Source: Paenibacillus harenae
Lineage (GTDB): Bacteria; Bacillota; Bacilli; Paenibacillales; Paenibacillaceae
Direction: 5' to 3'
Assembly: GCF_030812415.1 (NCBI RefSeq)
Contig: NZ_JAUSST010000005.1
Coordinates: 496,001 to 560,000 of the forward strand
Length of the DNA stretch: 64,000 nucleotides
Both the position numbers and the translations under genes were made by a program. Within the stretch, counting starts at the first letter, position 1. Every line of letters begins with the position of its first letter. Of the stretch, positions 42,696 to 52,641 are shown in pieces. The notes beneath the pieces were generated by a model. It did no database searches and was not told the DNA's origin. It saw only the letters and a program-made list of their open reading frames with translations.

Positions 42696-45600
42696 GTGTT
42701 AAAAAAAATTACAGCAGTCTTGATCATGCTGGCCCTCGTCCTCCAGGTACTGCCGCCGTATAGCGGCAATGACGTATCTGCTGCGACGGGAAGCTTTAGT
42801 TTTACCAACGAATCCGACGTATCGACTGCACCGCGCATTACGACTGAGCCGCGCGTAACACTGACAGGCTCGATTAGCAACGTCAATGGATCGACGGTTT
42901 CCTACGATGTCGTCCAAATCATCAATAACAAAGGTAACAATGATCCCGCGGATGACCAGATCGGTTCTAAGCGCGAGAACGTGACGAGCAATATCTACAT
43001 CAACGGATTTAACATTCAAGTATACAATATCGAGCTTTTCCCGGGTCTCAACCGCATTACATTCCGTGGTGTACAAGGCGGCGGGGAAGTCACCAACTCC
43101 ATCTATATCAACTACCACAACGCACCTGTTTTCTATGATCTAGTTGCCCAACTCGATGGCAACCGCTTCACAGTCGAAGAGAACGGCACGACAGTTGTAC
43201 ATTCCACGAACTCGACAGGCAAGACGTCGGCCGATATCAGCCTTACAGGTTTCGCACCAAACGCACAGTCCGTAACCGTCATTACGAACAACAGCAGCAA
43301 GACGTACAACGTCAGCAGCTCTAACGATTACCAGTTTGCAGCATCACCGATTAACCTGCAGCAAGGCAAAAACTTAGTTACAATAAGTGTTAAAAATGCC
43401 GATCAGACAATCGAGACGACACGCGAAATTGCCTTCTACAACGGCAGCGTAACGTTTTATGATGTGAACTTACAAGAAACGGTCGGCACGCCGGCAGTAA
43501 CGAATACGGCTGCATTGGAGTATAACCCGAATTTCTCGGCAACGACTCCCTCTAATGTTAGAGTTACAGGTAAAGTCATTGTACCGAACTACTTGAAGGA
43601 CGATGACGTTCCTGCCGATGGCATTCTAGAGCCGCATCCGAATCCGAATACGCAAATCCAGATCTCATCCTCCTCCACTCATTCGGGATCAACGGTAACG
43701 CGATCTGTATATACTAACAGCCCTACATTGCCAGTAGGTCAGAATAATGATGCATTCTTTGTTTATGAATTTAATACTCCGTTAAGCACGTTTACAGACG
43801 GAGTACCTGTGTTCAACGACCAATATATTCTAAAGCTAACAGCGGTCAACGAGAAGAAAAGAGCGCAAAGCTTGCCTTACAACGAAGGTACAGGTTCGAT
43901 GACTTTCTCCCTTCGCGACGCGAACGAGTCTTATATTGAGCAAATTAACTATTTGACCGGATATTCGAAAGACAAGCCTTTCGAGAATTTAACCGGTTCG
44001 GCGCTTGATGGCGTCAATTTATTCAGTATCCCATTTGCTATGGAGGTATTGATTGCTAATCCTACTGTATCGACTTCGCCGGCTGAAGTAGCAACGGTTA
44101 CTGGTGCGAGGAGCGTAACGGGAGTCAGCGCTCCATCAGCCTATATAACGAATGCGGGTAGCGTGAATTTCGAGAATCTTTCGGAACAGTTGAGCTCCAA
44201 GTATGTATACCGCGACATTAACGGTGTATCGAAACTCTTCAAGCGAGAAGTTATCGTATTCAAAAAACTCCCGTTCGAAGGCACGCAAACGATCGAGCTA
44301 GATGTTGACGGGGTTAAAAAGTCGGTTCAGTTCACGATGCTCTTCGGTCCTTTCACGAGCTACGAAACGATCTTTGACAATATGTTGATTTACGATGACA
44401 CAAACCTTTTGGCTGGCGATCGGATTTCCAAGGTTGTTACCGAGGCGCTTAGCGACTTCAAAGGTCAGATCAATAATATTAACAATACGTCCGAGATTCG
44501 CTATGATCTGACTACCGGGCCGCAGACGGTGTTTTTCTACATCAACAATACACCGATCCGATTGGCTCCGGTTGGAACCGATTTGACGAAGTTCCAAATC
44601 TACGACGCGGCCGAACGCACCCGTGCATTCTCTGCGCTCTTTAGCGGCGAGAATGAAATTAAATTCGTTTTCCAAGGCTCCAAAAATGCTTACGAAAAAA
44701 CGTTGAAGGTCTATATTGTTCCGACTAATCTACCGGTCATTCCTGTAGATACGGCACTTGGTATTTTTCCGTACAGCAGCAATTATGACGAGCCGCTGGC
44801 GAATGATCCGAAGTTCCCGCAGCGCGGTTCGATTTTTAATACCACGGAAGCCTCGATGAACATATTCGGAACGTTCGACTTTATTGATTTTGGCAAAAGT
44901 ACAAATATCGTAGATTACCAGAATAAAATTCAACAAATGTCTACAAGCGCGGATCTTACGGATCCTGATAATTACATCCTAAAGATCGAAGGCAGTTCAT
45001 TAGCTGCACCAATCCTATGGGATTTGACGAATGAGTTCTATGTTGTCAATAGTTTGGCAAACAACGCTCAGATCGGTATCGTCAATTCGACGAGGCCGGT
45101 AGAGAACTTGACTGTGCGATACGATATCGCAACGCAGAGCTTCTCCTTCATTCTGAGCAACCAGAAGCTGAATGCCGATGGCAGCTCCAGTGTTTATAAC
45201 TTTGTGGCTTATAACAACGGTCTAACAGGACCAAGAGCAAGCTATCGCCTGGAAGTAGACCCTACTTCTATGCCGTACACGATTGTACGTCCGATCTTGC
45301 CGGCCAAAGGCATCGTTAACCAAAACTTCTTGGAGGTTATTATCGATGCGCCAGTCGGCACGGAGTCGGTAACGATCAATAAAATCAAAGCCGAAAAAAT
45401 CGAATTCGATTCGGACAATAATCCATCTACAGTGGAACAAACGTATTTGAATACGTACCGGGCTTACCTCGATAAACTCAAAGTAGGCAAAAACGAAATC
45501 GAGTTTACGATTGTCCGTGCTGATGACGAGGTTGACAGCAGCTTCGAAATTACGTACCGACCAACAAACATTCCAGGTGCTCAGTACTTGGAAACAATGA

Positions 45601-46844
45601 AAAATTCGCATAAAGTGTTCGAAGGCGCAGTTAGCCTTAAATTCCCTGCTAACACGTCCTTGATCCGAAGCGACTTCAACGTACCTTCTGATTTGAAAAA
45701 CCAAGTATTCACGGGTCACAATTTGTTGTTCTCGATTGCTAACGGCGAAGACGGTGTTGTTGACCGTCGGGAGCTGGAAGAAAAGCCGCCCGGGTACGAT
45801 ATTACGCTTGAAAGCTTTGGAACAAGATTCCGTCTTTCTTACCCGACGAGGTTTACGAAAGCAAGCCCTGTTTACTGGATTGATGCGGGTTTAGCCGACG
45901 ATCCGAACTCCTCGTCCTATGACCCATTAACAATGGGTGTGGATCCTTATCAATTCCCGGGAGCCAAAGGCACGAACGGAACGAAAGTTCCGACCTACGA
46001 CGACCGTCCGGACGACAGGGAATTGATTACGTCCAAGACAGGTCAGCTTACTCTTACCTTCGATCCGAATATGAAGGATAGCGTCGGTACGATTATTACC
46101 GTTTACCGATATGACGTGAAAGTGAAATATTGGGAAAATATCGGCGGCGTGGTAGACGTGAAGAAAAACACGATTACCGTTCCGTTCAATAAATTCGGCT
46201 ATTATGTCGTTGGCAAAATGGTTTATGCATTCGAAGACGTGACATCTCATCCGTATGCGCGTAATTTCCTTGAAGCTATTTATGCTAAAGGCGTTATGAA
46301 TGCTGCGGGCTATGATGAGTTCGGAACGGATATTTATGTATCGCGCGGCGAGTTTGCCCGCATGATGGTGAAGGCTCTTGATATCCCGCTTAACTACGAG
46401 CTGAGCAAACCGCATTTTAACGATGTTCCTTCTATTATAAATCCTGACGCTTTGTGGGATTATCGTTATATTGAGACGGCAGCCCGTGAAGGTATCATTC
46501 GAGGCACCGGACCTCAGACATACCAGCCGAACGTTAATCTGACTCGTCAGGAAGCGGCGGTTATTATTGCCAGAGCGCTCGATCTGAAACTTGGTACCGA
46601 TGCAACAAAGATCAAGAAGGATTTGGATAAGGTCTTCAAGGACAGCGGAGACGTGAACTATTACGCTCAAGCAGCTGTCGTAGCAGTGGCTAAGAAAGGC
46701 TTTATCGTAGGGTCCCCTGTCGATGCAAGCAATCCAAAGGCCGGGAATGTATTCGAGCCAAGATCGAACCTGCTCCGTTCGGATGCAGCGATTATCACTG
46801 CAAAAATTCTTTCCGATCTAAAGAAGCTTCCTAAAATCAATTAA
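42696..46844 (+). CDS. Large secreted surface protein with three C-terminal SLH domains
   Basis: 1382 residues. The signal peptide (LKKITAVLIMLALVLQVLPP, ending near DVSAA) leads to about 1150 residues of beta-rich sequence, high in N, T, S and V. Short motifs such as VTLTGSISNVNGSTVSYDV and repeated LxxGxNxIxF(K/R) segments suggest tandem Ig-like folds, but I cannot name a family. Three SLH domains lie at about residues 1178-1375 (YARNFLEAIYAKGVM; YRYIETAAREGIIRG; AAVVAVAKKGFIVG). The GTG at 42696 has GGAGGAGG 6 bases upstream. It is probably an S-layer component or S-layer-associated protein bound through CsaB-modified polymer. Confidence 0.88.
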   Translation: MLKKITAVLIMLALVLQVLPPYSGNDVSAATGSFSFTNESDVSTAPRITTEPRVTLTGSISNVNGSTVSYDVVQIINNKGNNDPADDQIGSKRENVTSNIYINGFNIQVYNIELFPGLNRITFRGVQGGGEVTNSIYINYHNAPVFYDLVAQLDGNRFTVEENGTTVVHSTNSTGKTSADISLTGFAPNAQSVTVITNNSSKTYNVSSSNDYQFAASPINLQQGKNLVTISVKNADQTIETTREIAFYNGSVTFYDVNLQETVGTPAVTNTAALEYNPNFSATTPSNVRVTGKVIVPNYLKDDDVPADGILEPHPNPNTQIQISSSSTHSGSTVTRSVYTNSPTLPVGQNNDAFFVYEFNTPLSTFTDGVPVFNDQYILKLTAVNEKKRAQSLPYNEGTGSMTFSLRDANESYIEQINYLTGYSKDKPFENLTGSALDGVNLFSIPFAMEVLIANPTVSTSPAEVATVTGARSVTGVSAPSAYITNAGSVNFENLSEQLSSKYVYRDINGVSKLFKREVIVFKKLPFEGTQTIELDVDGVKKSVQFTMLFGPFTSYETIFDNMLIYDDTNLLAGDRISKVVTEALSDFKGQINNINNTSEIRYDLTTGPQTVFFYINNTPIRLAPVGTDLTKFQIYDAAERTRAFSALFSGENEIKFVFQGSKNAYEKTLKVYIVPTNLPVIPVDTALGIFPYSSNYDEPLANDPKFPQRGSIFNTTEASMNIFGTFDFIDFGKSTNIVDYQNKIQQMSTSADLTDPDNYILKIEGSSLAAPILWDLTNEFYVVNSLANNAQIGIVNSTRPVENLTVRYDIATQSFSFILSNQKLNADGSSSVYNFVAYNNGLTGPRASYRLEVDPTSMPYTIVRPILPAKGIVNQNFLEVIIDAPVGTESVTINKIKAEKIEFDSDNNPSTVEQTYLNTYRAYLDKLKVGKNEIEFTIVRADDEVDSSFEITYRPTNIPGAQYLETMKNSHKVFEGAVSLKFPANTSLIRSDFNVPSDLKNQVFTGHNLLFSIANGEDGVVDRRELEEKPPGYDITLESFGTRFRLSYPTRFTKASPVYWIDAGLADDPNSSSYDPLTMGVDPYQFPGAKGTNGTKVPTYDDRPDDRELITSKTGQLTLTFDPNMKDSVGTIITVYRYDVKVKYWENIGGVVDVKKNTITVPFNKFGYYVVGKMVYAFEDVTSHPYARNFLEAIYAKGVMNAAGYDEFGTDIYVSRGEFARMMVKALDIPLNYELSKPHFNDVPSIINPDALWDYRYIETAAREGIIRGTGPQTYQPNVNLTRQEAAVIIARALDLKLGTDATKIKKDLDKVFKDSGDVNYYAQAAVVAVAKKGFIVGSPVDASNPKAGNVFEPRSNLLRSDAAIITAKILSDLKKLPKIN

Positions 46845-46866
46845 AAGCTAGTACAGTATGGCAAGA

Positions 46867-46900
46867 AACGGCCGCAGACTATGCCTGCGGCCGTTATTAT
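46867..46900 (+). terminator. Probable terminator after the first SLH gene
   Basis: AACGGCCGCAG and CTGCGGCCGTT form a perfect 11-base stem with a 7-base loop. The trailing ATTATT is a weak T-tract. Confidence 0.65.
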
Positions 46901-47429
46901 TGCAATTGAAAAAGCGGCATTATGAGAATCGTGAAACATTATCCATGGAAAAACTTAAGCATCGACGCTGGTGCCTAAAACAAGCTATACTAGCAAAGTA
47001 CCAGGGAGTAGGCGAGTCCTACGGTATTGTACATAAAAACTTTTTAGGCTGAAGCGCAACTTTTTTCAAAACCTTACGTTTAATTATATGTCGTTACAAA
47101 ATTGAACGACGTATGTCTGGAACTTACCAGACTCACTTTGCGAATAGGAAGTTATTTGGAATGAATTCTCAACTTCCTCTTTACGGTAAGGGTAGCCCAT
47201 TGTATAATGTTATAGTGGTACGCTGACTCTAGCATTCTTTTACTTATTGTTTACAAGTTTCTGCGACATGTCATACATAAGGGTTAAGCATGCCCGCAGA
47301 CATCATTTATACGAAATTAATGCTCTACTCTGGGAAGGGGGTGAAACGGCAATGAGGGAATCGAGCAATCTATTATTCAATCAACACTCTCAACAACCGA
47401 AGGTATTTAGAGGAGGAGAAAAAAAGGTT
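46901..47429 (+). promoter_or_regulatory. Upstream region of the major S-layer gene, with promoter and extra start
   Basis: No separate gene is convincing. A promoter candidate is TTTACG (47180-47185), 17 bases, TATAAT (47203-47208), giving a leader of about 215 bases. A second weaker one is TTTACA near 47250. Inside the leader GGGAAGGGGGTG (47332-47343) stands 8 bases before an ATG at 47352 that is in frame with the S-layer gene, 26 codons upstream of the signal-peptide start. Confidence 0.6.
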
Positions 47430-49823
47430 ATGAAAAAAAGTTTATCTTTGCTCGTAGCAATTGCGATGGTGTTCTCGATGTTCGCATCGGTAGCATTCGC
47501 AGCTGAAGAGCCAACAACAACTGCAAAATACGATGAGCTGGTGAAAGCTGGCGTCTTCACAGGTTTCACTGATGGTGAAGCACACTTGGACGAAACAATG
47601 ACACGCGCACAAGCTGCGGTAATTATCGCTAAGCTTGCTGGTTACAAAGCGGGAGTAACTTCCCCTGACGCTGGTTTCACGGACGTTCCTGCTGGACACT
47701 GGGCTAAAGCTTATGTTGACTTTGCAGCCAACCTTGGAATCATCGCTGGTCTTGGCAACGGTACATTCGCTCCTAAAGCGGAAGTAACAATTCAAGAGCT
47801 GGCTAAACTGGCTGTTGACGCTTTGACTAAACTTGGTTACACGCTTAAAGAAGGCGTAGCTGTTGAAGGTAAAGTAGCTGACTGGGCTAAAGGTTATGTA
47901 GCAACAGCTGTTACTAACGGTATCATCCCAGCACAAGCTGACTACACAGTTCCTGCACTTCGCGAACTGCTTGTAACTGCTACTTACACTGCATATGTTG
48001 CACTTCAAGTTCCATCCGCAATCACAGTCGAGTCGGTTAAAGCAACTAACTCCAAAACTGTAGTTGCAACGTTCAACGTTGAAGTTGGCACGGCAGTAGC
48101 TAACAACTTCTCCGTACACGTTAAAGACGATGTATACAACATCAACGTTGTTGACAGCGTAGCTGTTGACGGCAAAACTGTAACAGTAAAAACAATCGAT
48201 GGTTTCGATCCTGAGAAAACGTATGTATTGGTTGCTGATGGCGTAACTTCCGCTAAAAACAACCTGGTACTTGCTTCCACATCGACTGAGTTCAAATACG
48301 CTGAAACAGCAGCTGCTAGCATCGCATTTGGTCAAACAACTGTAGCTGACGACACTTATGTTCCAGTTGTAATCAAAAACGCTGCTGGCAATGATATCAC
48401 TGCTGATTTCGATTTGACTTCCGATATCTTGGTTGAAACTTCGAACCCAGGTGTAGTTGACGAAGATCTTTACACTGATAACAACGATGCTACTAAATCG
48501 GAGTACTCTGTTGTTAACGTAATCCTGCTTAACGAAGATGGCGAAGCTACTTCGATCGAAACAGGCAACCAAATTATCACTGTTAACAAAACTTTGGCTA
48601 CTGCAACAACAATCAAATCCGTAAGCTTCGATGGAACTTTCGCGAAAGAAGATCTTTCGTTGGAAAAATCGGATACAAGAATTTTGTTTGTTGATGTTGA
48701 AGACAAAGACGGCAACAATGTTGCTGCTGATGTAACTATCAGATCGCAAAACCCTACAGTTGCTGTAGTTGATGACAGCATCAACACAGTATTCGGCGTT
48801 AAAGCTGGTACTGCTACGATTCTTGTCCAAGCAACTTTCAACGGTAAAACAGTTTCCAAAACGGTTACAGTAACAGTTAAAGAAGACGCTAAATTGACTT
48901 CTTTGGCTCTTGAGCTTCCTAACTCCAAGCTGGTTAAAGATTCCGGCATCAACCAAACGTTGACGGTTAAATTCCTTGACCAATACAATGAAGAATTCGA
49001 ACTGGCTGCAAACTCTGTTGTTAATTTCACAATTAACAAAGATGATGTTGTTGCAGGTCTTTCCAAGCCATTGGTATCCGGTAACGTATCTGATTCCGAA
49101 GTAGTAGTAGCTGGCGACAAAAAACTTGAGTACACACTTGTACCAGGTGCCACTAAAGGTACTGCTAACCTGACTGTTGAATTGAACGGCGTTAAGAAAT
49201 CCGTTGCGTTGTCCCTTGTAGAAGCTGGTGCATTTGCAGGTTATGCTGCAGTTGTGTCCGACACTACTTTGGATCTCACTCCTGGAACATCGCTTTCCAG
49301 CCACCCTGGTAGCGTAGCAGTATCCGTATACGTGAAAGACGTAAACGGCAACTACATCGATACTGTTCCAACATCCGATGTTCAGCTTGTTGAAGCAAGT
49401 ACTGCTGGCGACAGCGCAGTCGATACAAACGTTGACGTTGTATCTGCTCAAGCTGTTGGCACTGAAAATGTTGTAGTACAAGTAAACAACGCTAAAGTAA
49501 CTACAATCAAATTCACAGTTGTTGATACAGCTGTAGGTCTGAATAAAGTAGTTCAAGCTAAAAATGCGGTAACAGTTGCTGAAGGTGCTGATGTATTCAC
49601 AGCATTGTTCGGTACTGATGCTAATGGCGCTGCGTTTGTTGGTTACGATCAATATGGCGACAAAATCCTTGTAGCAGAAGCTCAAGTTCAAGCATTTACA
49701 TCGAATGCTTCCATTGTTGACGTAACTACTTGGACTGCTGGTGCTGATGCAGCAGGCAAAACGGCAACATTGACAATCAACGTTGCTGGTACACTCTTCG
49801 TTGTAACTGTTAAAGTAGTTTAA
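47430..49823 (+). CDS. Major S-layer protein with three N-terminal SLH domains
   Basis: 797 residues. The signal peptide is classic (MKKSLSLLVAIAMVFSMFAS ... VAFAA). Three SLH domains cover about residues 30-215 (ELVKAGVFTGF; FTDVPAGHWAKAYVDFAANL; WAKGYVATAVTNGI). After them come Ig-like modules, including Big2-type KAGTATILVQATFNGKTVSK. Codon use is unlike the neighbours: GCT, ACT, GTT, AAC and CTT dominate and rare codons are absent, as expected for a very abundant protein. AGGAGGAG lies 12 bases before the ATG at 47430. An upstream in-frame start at 47352 may also be used. A strong terminator follows. Confidence 0.92.
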   Translation: MKKSLSLLVAIAMVFSMFASVAFAAEEPTTTAKYDELVKAGVFTGFTDGEAHLDETMTRAQAAVIIAKLAGYKAGVTSPDAGFTDVPAGHWAKAYVDFAANLGIIAGLGNGTFAPKAEVTIQELAKLAVDALTKLGYTLKEGVAVEGKVADWAKGYVATAVTNGIIPAQADYTVPALRELLVTATYTAYVALQVPSAITVESVKATNSKTVVATFNVEVGTAVANNFSVHVKDDVYNINVVDSVAVDGKTVTVKTIDGFDPEKTYVLVADGVTSAKNNLVLASTSTEFKYAETAAASIAFGQTTVADDTYVPVVIKNAAGNDITADFDLTSDILVETSNPGVVDEDLYTDNNDATKSEYSVVNVILLNEDGEATSIETGNQIITVNKTLATATTIKSVSFDGTFAKEDLSLEKSDTRILFVDVEDKDGNNVAADVTIRSQNPTVAVVDDSINTVFGVKAGTATILVQATFNGKTVSKTVTVTVKEDAKLTSLALELPNSKLVKDSGINQTLTVKFLDQYNEEFELAANSVVNFTINKDDVVAGLSKPLVSGNVSDSEVVVAGDKKLEYTLVPGATKGTANLTVELNGVKKSVALSLVEAGAFAGYAAVVSDTTLDLTPGTSLSSHPGSVAVSVYVKDVNGNYIDTVPTSDVQLVEASTAGDSAVDTNVDVVSAQAVGTENVVVQVNNAKVTTIKFTVVDTAVGLNKVVQAKNAVTVAEGADVFTALFGTDANGAAFVGYDQYGDKILVAEAQVQAFTSNASIVDVTTWTAGADAAGKTATLTINVAGTLFVVTVKVV

Positions 49824-49856
49824 GATTAAATTGAATTAATTTAATTTTACTAAGGA

Positions 49857-49909
49857 AAGAGGCTGTCCTTTGAATCGCTCTGCGATGAAGAGGCACAGCC
49901 TCTTTTTTT
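49857..49909 (+). terminator. Intrinsic terminator after the S-layer gene
   Basis: AAGAGGCTGT pairs with ACAGCCTCTT across a 28-base loop, with a run of seven T. Confidence 0.88.
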
Positions 49910-50029
49910 GTTCTCGTTCATCCATGGTTCATAAAGATCCGATATACTATTAATTATTATGGACAAAACAGCAACTTCTATACGGCTGGTAGCGTCTATA
50001 CCATTAATAAGTTCGAGGAGGAATGATTT

Positions 50030-52531
50030 GTGAATACAAGGTGGATAAAGATCGGTGCAGCTACTGTGGCCACGTATGCATTGCTGGCGCAATCGGCTAT
50101 ACCTCTAGCGCCTTTGAAGGTAGTAGAAATCGCTGAGGCAGCATCGATAACGAGTCAAAGTGTCAAACTTAATGCAACAAGTACGATTTCTGTTCATGAT
50201 GGCCAATTCCTGATGCAGGAACAAGGCAAAGTATTCGCGTATACGGTTACAATTAAGAATAGCGGCAATACTACCATCAATTTACAGGACTATTATATTC
50301 GCTTAGTCACAAAATCAGGCAGCCGCTACATATCGAAAGTAACTGAGGCTGACAAAACGAAAGCAACCGTTGCCCCTAATACGACGGTAAATATTACGTA
50401 TTATGCAGTCGTTAATATCAACACAAAACTATCCGACCTCGCGTTCAATATCATCAAATGGGACTTTTCTACAAGCAATTATGAAAGACTACTCGGCAAA
50501 CTTAGCTTTCCAGAGGGCTCAACAGACAAAGTAGCCGCTTTCAAGGCAAAAGCGATGCTCTTTAATAGTGGGACCGTGCGTGGCGCTCTTAAGCAATATA
50601 TGGTAACAAGCGATAAAAACAATGTGTATGTAACGATGAGCTTCTTGCTCGAAAATTCTGGTCTTCAAAGCGTTAATGTAGCTAACATGAAGCTGTTTGC
50701 ACAATCGGAAGGATTGGCAACATATAATGTGGATACAACGTCTTTAGCCAATCTTACGATTCAACCAAAAGAACGTAAGATCGTTACGCTAAGTTCTACT
50801 CTGCCACTTGCTATGAAGGGTAAAAAGTTCGCCTTAATTGTAGCATCACCTAATGAAGGCGGGACGACTTCTAGCATTCCGATAGGCGTATTTGACATGC
50901 CGAAAGTAACGCCGGCAGCGGCAGTAGAAATCGGCAAGGTAAAGACCGTTTACTTAAACGGCGTTACAGTTAATAGCAGCGTAGGATTCGTAACCACTAG
51001 TGAAAACGACGATAGCAGCTTGAAGATCGAAATGGATTATGATCTCGAGAATATTGGGGCATCTTTCACAAATGTGCCAAATCTGAATTTCTCTCTCGTC
51101 ACTGCTAGTGGAGTTGTTTATCCTCTTGCTTACTCGAATGAAGGCACTGCCCTATCCTTACTGCCTAAGATCAAGAAGACAATCACAATGAGTGGAGACA
51201 TTCCTGCTTCAGTGAATCTGAACACATCGCAGCTCGTTGTTCGTTCGGGCGTAACAGAAACCAATACTGGATACGTTGTAGCAAGCTATAAAGTGAATAA
51301 AGATGGTGGAGTAGCAACCGGGGGAAGCACGTATAGTTATGATGATGGTTACCAAGTGAAATTAAACACGATTCACCGTCTGCCAACTTCTGAAAAGGAT
51401 ACGCTGATGGCAGAGATTACTATCACAAATACCAGCAAAGCCGCTAAGAAAACACCAAACTTAAGTGGTTACTTCCTGTTAAACGGCGTCCAAATTTCAG
51501 AGGACCATCAAGTCTCTACATTAGATAGCGAGCTGTACATTGAACCTAACGCAATGGTAACCAAATATGTACATGTGAAAATTCCATATACTTCACAGAT
51601 CAATAATGTTTCGTTCGTATTGACCGAACTACCTGCTACAACGACAGACAAGGCGAAAAAGCTGTATCAATTCGGAGCACAAACAATAACCACGATCCCT
51701 ACACAAACGAAGGACCAGAGCTATACCATTAACAACGCTGGAAGCAAAGCGGATATTAAGCTGCTCACGACTAGATTCTATGATAACACTACGGATACTT
51801 ATTTTTACAGTGAATTCGCCGTGACCAATAAGGAACAACGTTATGCTGCGATAGCAAACATCAGTGGTTATCTACAGGACGTAACAGGCTTTACAATCCC
51901 CGTAGAATTCGTAAAGTTCTCGGAAAGAGTGACACCGGACGGAACTGTGCTTATATCTGCATGGGCAAAAGTCTCGAAGAATTTCAATAGACTCGGCTCA
52001 TCTCTTATAATCGGCAAAACTGTTGATACATCGGTTGGAGAAGTGAAATCGTCGGTTATATTGAAGCCTGTAGCGTACAAGCTAACGGACGAATCAGGAT
52101 CTGCAGTAAAGACAGATTTGCTGGATATTACATTCGGTGGTTACAAATTAACTCTTACGAACTTAAGTACACAGCTAGCTTACTCCGGAGAAGGCGATTC
52201 GGACGGTATTCAATTCGATCTCGATTACGATCTCGAGATAGGCGATGATTATGATTTTGTAGCTGGCGAGCATAAGATCGTAATAGAGCTTAACGGCGGC
52301 AGCGGCAATACGACTTATTCTAAAACGTTTGGACTAAAAAAATCCGATGACAACACACTTACTGTGCTTGAAGAAGGGAAAAACAACCAACTGTCGGTTG
52401 TATTCAATGATGCAAACATTTTAAACAAAATAAATAACCTTGATACGTACACTGTTAACATCTACGACGTTTTCGAGGGAGCTAAAATGCTCATTGCAAC
52501 GAAAAAAGTAAAATGGTTTACAACAACTTAA
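50030..52531 (+). CDS. Exported protein of unknown family with six ~130-residue repeats
   Basis: 833 residues. A signal peptide (about residues 1-38, ending near IAEAA) is followed by six degenerate beta-sandwich-like repeats. Their matching strands begin near residues 70, 199, 329, 457, 589 and 722, so the period is 128-133. Examples are YTVTIKNSGNTTINLQDYYI, VTMSFLLENSGLQSVNVANM, LKIEMDYDLENIGASFTNVP and IQFDLDYDLEIGDDYDF. Each repeat closes with a hydrophobic LxV or FxL strand. No SLH domain, sortase signal or enzyme motif is present. GAGGAGG precedes the GTG by 8 bases. It stands between S-layer genes, so a surface role is likely, but the function is unknown. Confidence 0.85.
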   Translation: MNTRWIKIGAATVATYALLAQSAIPLAPLKVVEIAEAASITSQSVKLNATSTISVHDGQFLMQEQGKVFAYTVTIKNSGNTTINLQDYYIRLVTKSGSRYISKVTEADKTKATVAPNTTVNITYYAVVNINTKLSDLAFNIIKWDFSTSNYERLLGKLSFPEGSTDKVAAFKAKAMLFNSGTVRGALKQYMVTSDKNNVYVTMSFLLENSGLQSVNVANMKLFAQSEGLATYNVDTTSLANLTIQPKERKIVTLSSTLPLAMKGKKFALIVASPNEGGTTSSIPIGVFDMPKVTPAAAVEIGKVKTVYLNGVTVNSSVGFVTTSENDDSSLKIEMDYDLENIGASFTNVPNLNFSLVTASGVVYPLAYSNEGTALSLLPKIKKTITMSGDIPASVNLNTSQLVVRSGVTETNTGYVVASYKVNKDGGVATGGSTYSYDDGYQVKLNTIHRLPTSEKDTLMAEITITNTSKAAKKTPNLSGYFLLNGVQISEDHQVSTLDSELYIEPNAMVTKYVHVKIPYTSQINNVSFVLTELPATTTDKAKKLYQFGAQTITTIPTQTKDQSYTINNAGSKADIKLLTTRFYDNTTDTYFYSEFAVTNKEQRYAAIANISGYLQDVTGFTIPVEFVKFSERVTPDGTVLISAWAKVSKNFNRLGSSLIIGKTVDTSVGEVKSSVILKPVAYKLTDESGSAVKTDLLDITFGGYKLTLTNLSTQLAYSGEGDSDGIQFDLDYDLEIGDDYDFVAGEHKIVIELNGGSGNTTYSKTFGLKKSDDNTLTVLEEGKNNQLSVVFNDANILNKINNLDTYTVNIYDVFEGAKMLIATKKVKWFTTT

Positions 52532-52641
52532 ACATGAATAACAAATCAATAGAGATGCTAGAGTGGAAACAAAAAACTGGTTTATCCTACTCAAATCTAG
52601 TATCTTATTAAGAGATCATAGATTTGAGAGGGGACTGCCAA

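Noticed and set aside
46858..47052. Small 64-codon plus-strand frame after the first SLH gene
   Set aside because: It runs through the terminator hairpin, has no ribosome site and no recognisable feature.
47442..49691. 749-codon open frame on the minus strand across the major S-layer gene
   Set aside because: It is in register with the sense codons and exists because TTA, CTA and TCA are avoided there. Its translation is rich in Cys, Ser and Tyr with no domain, and no ribosome site was seen.
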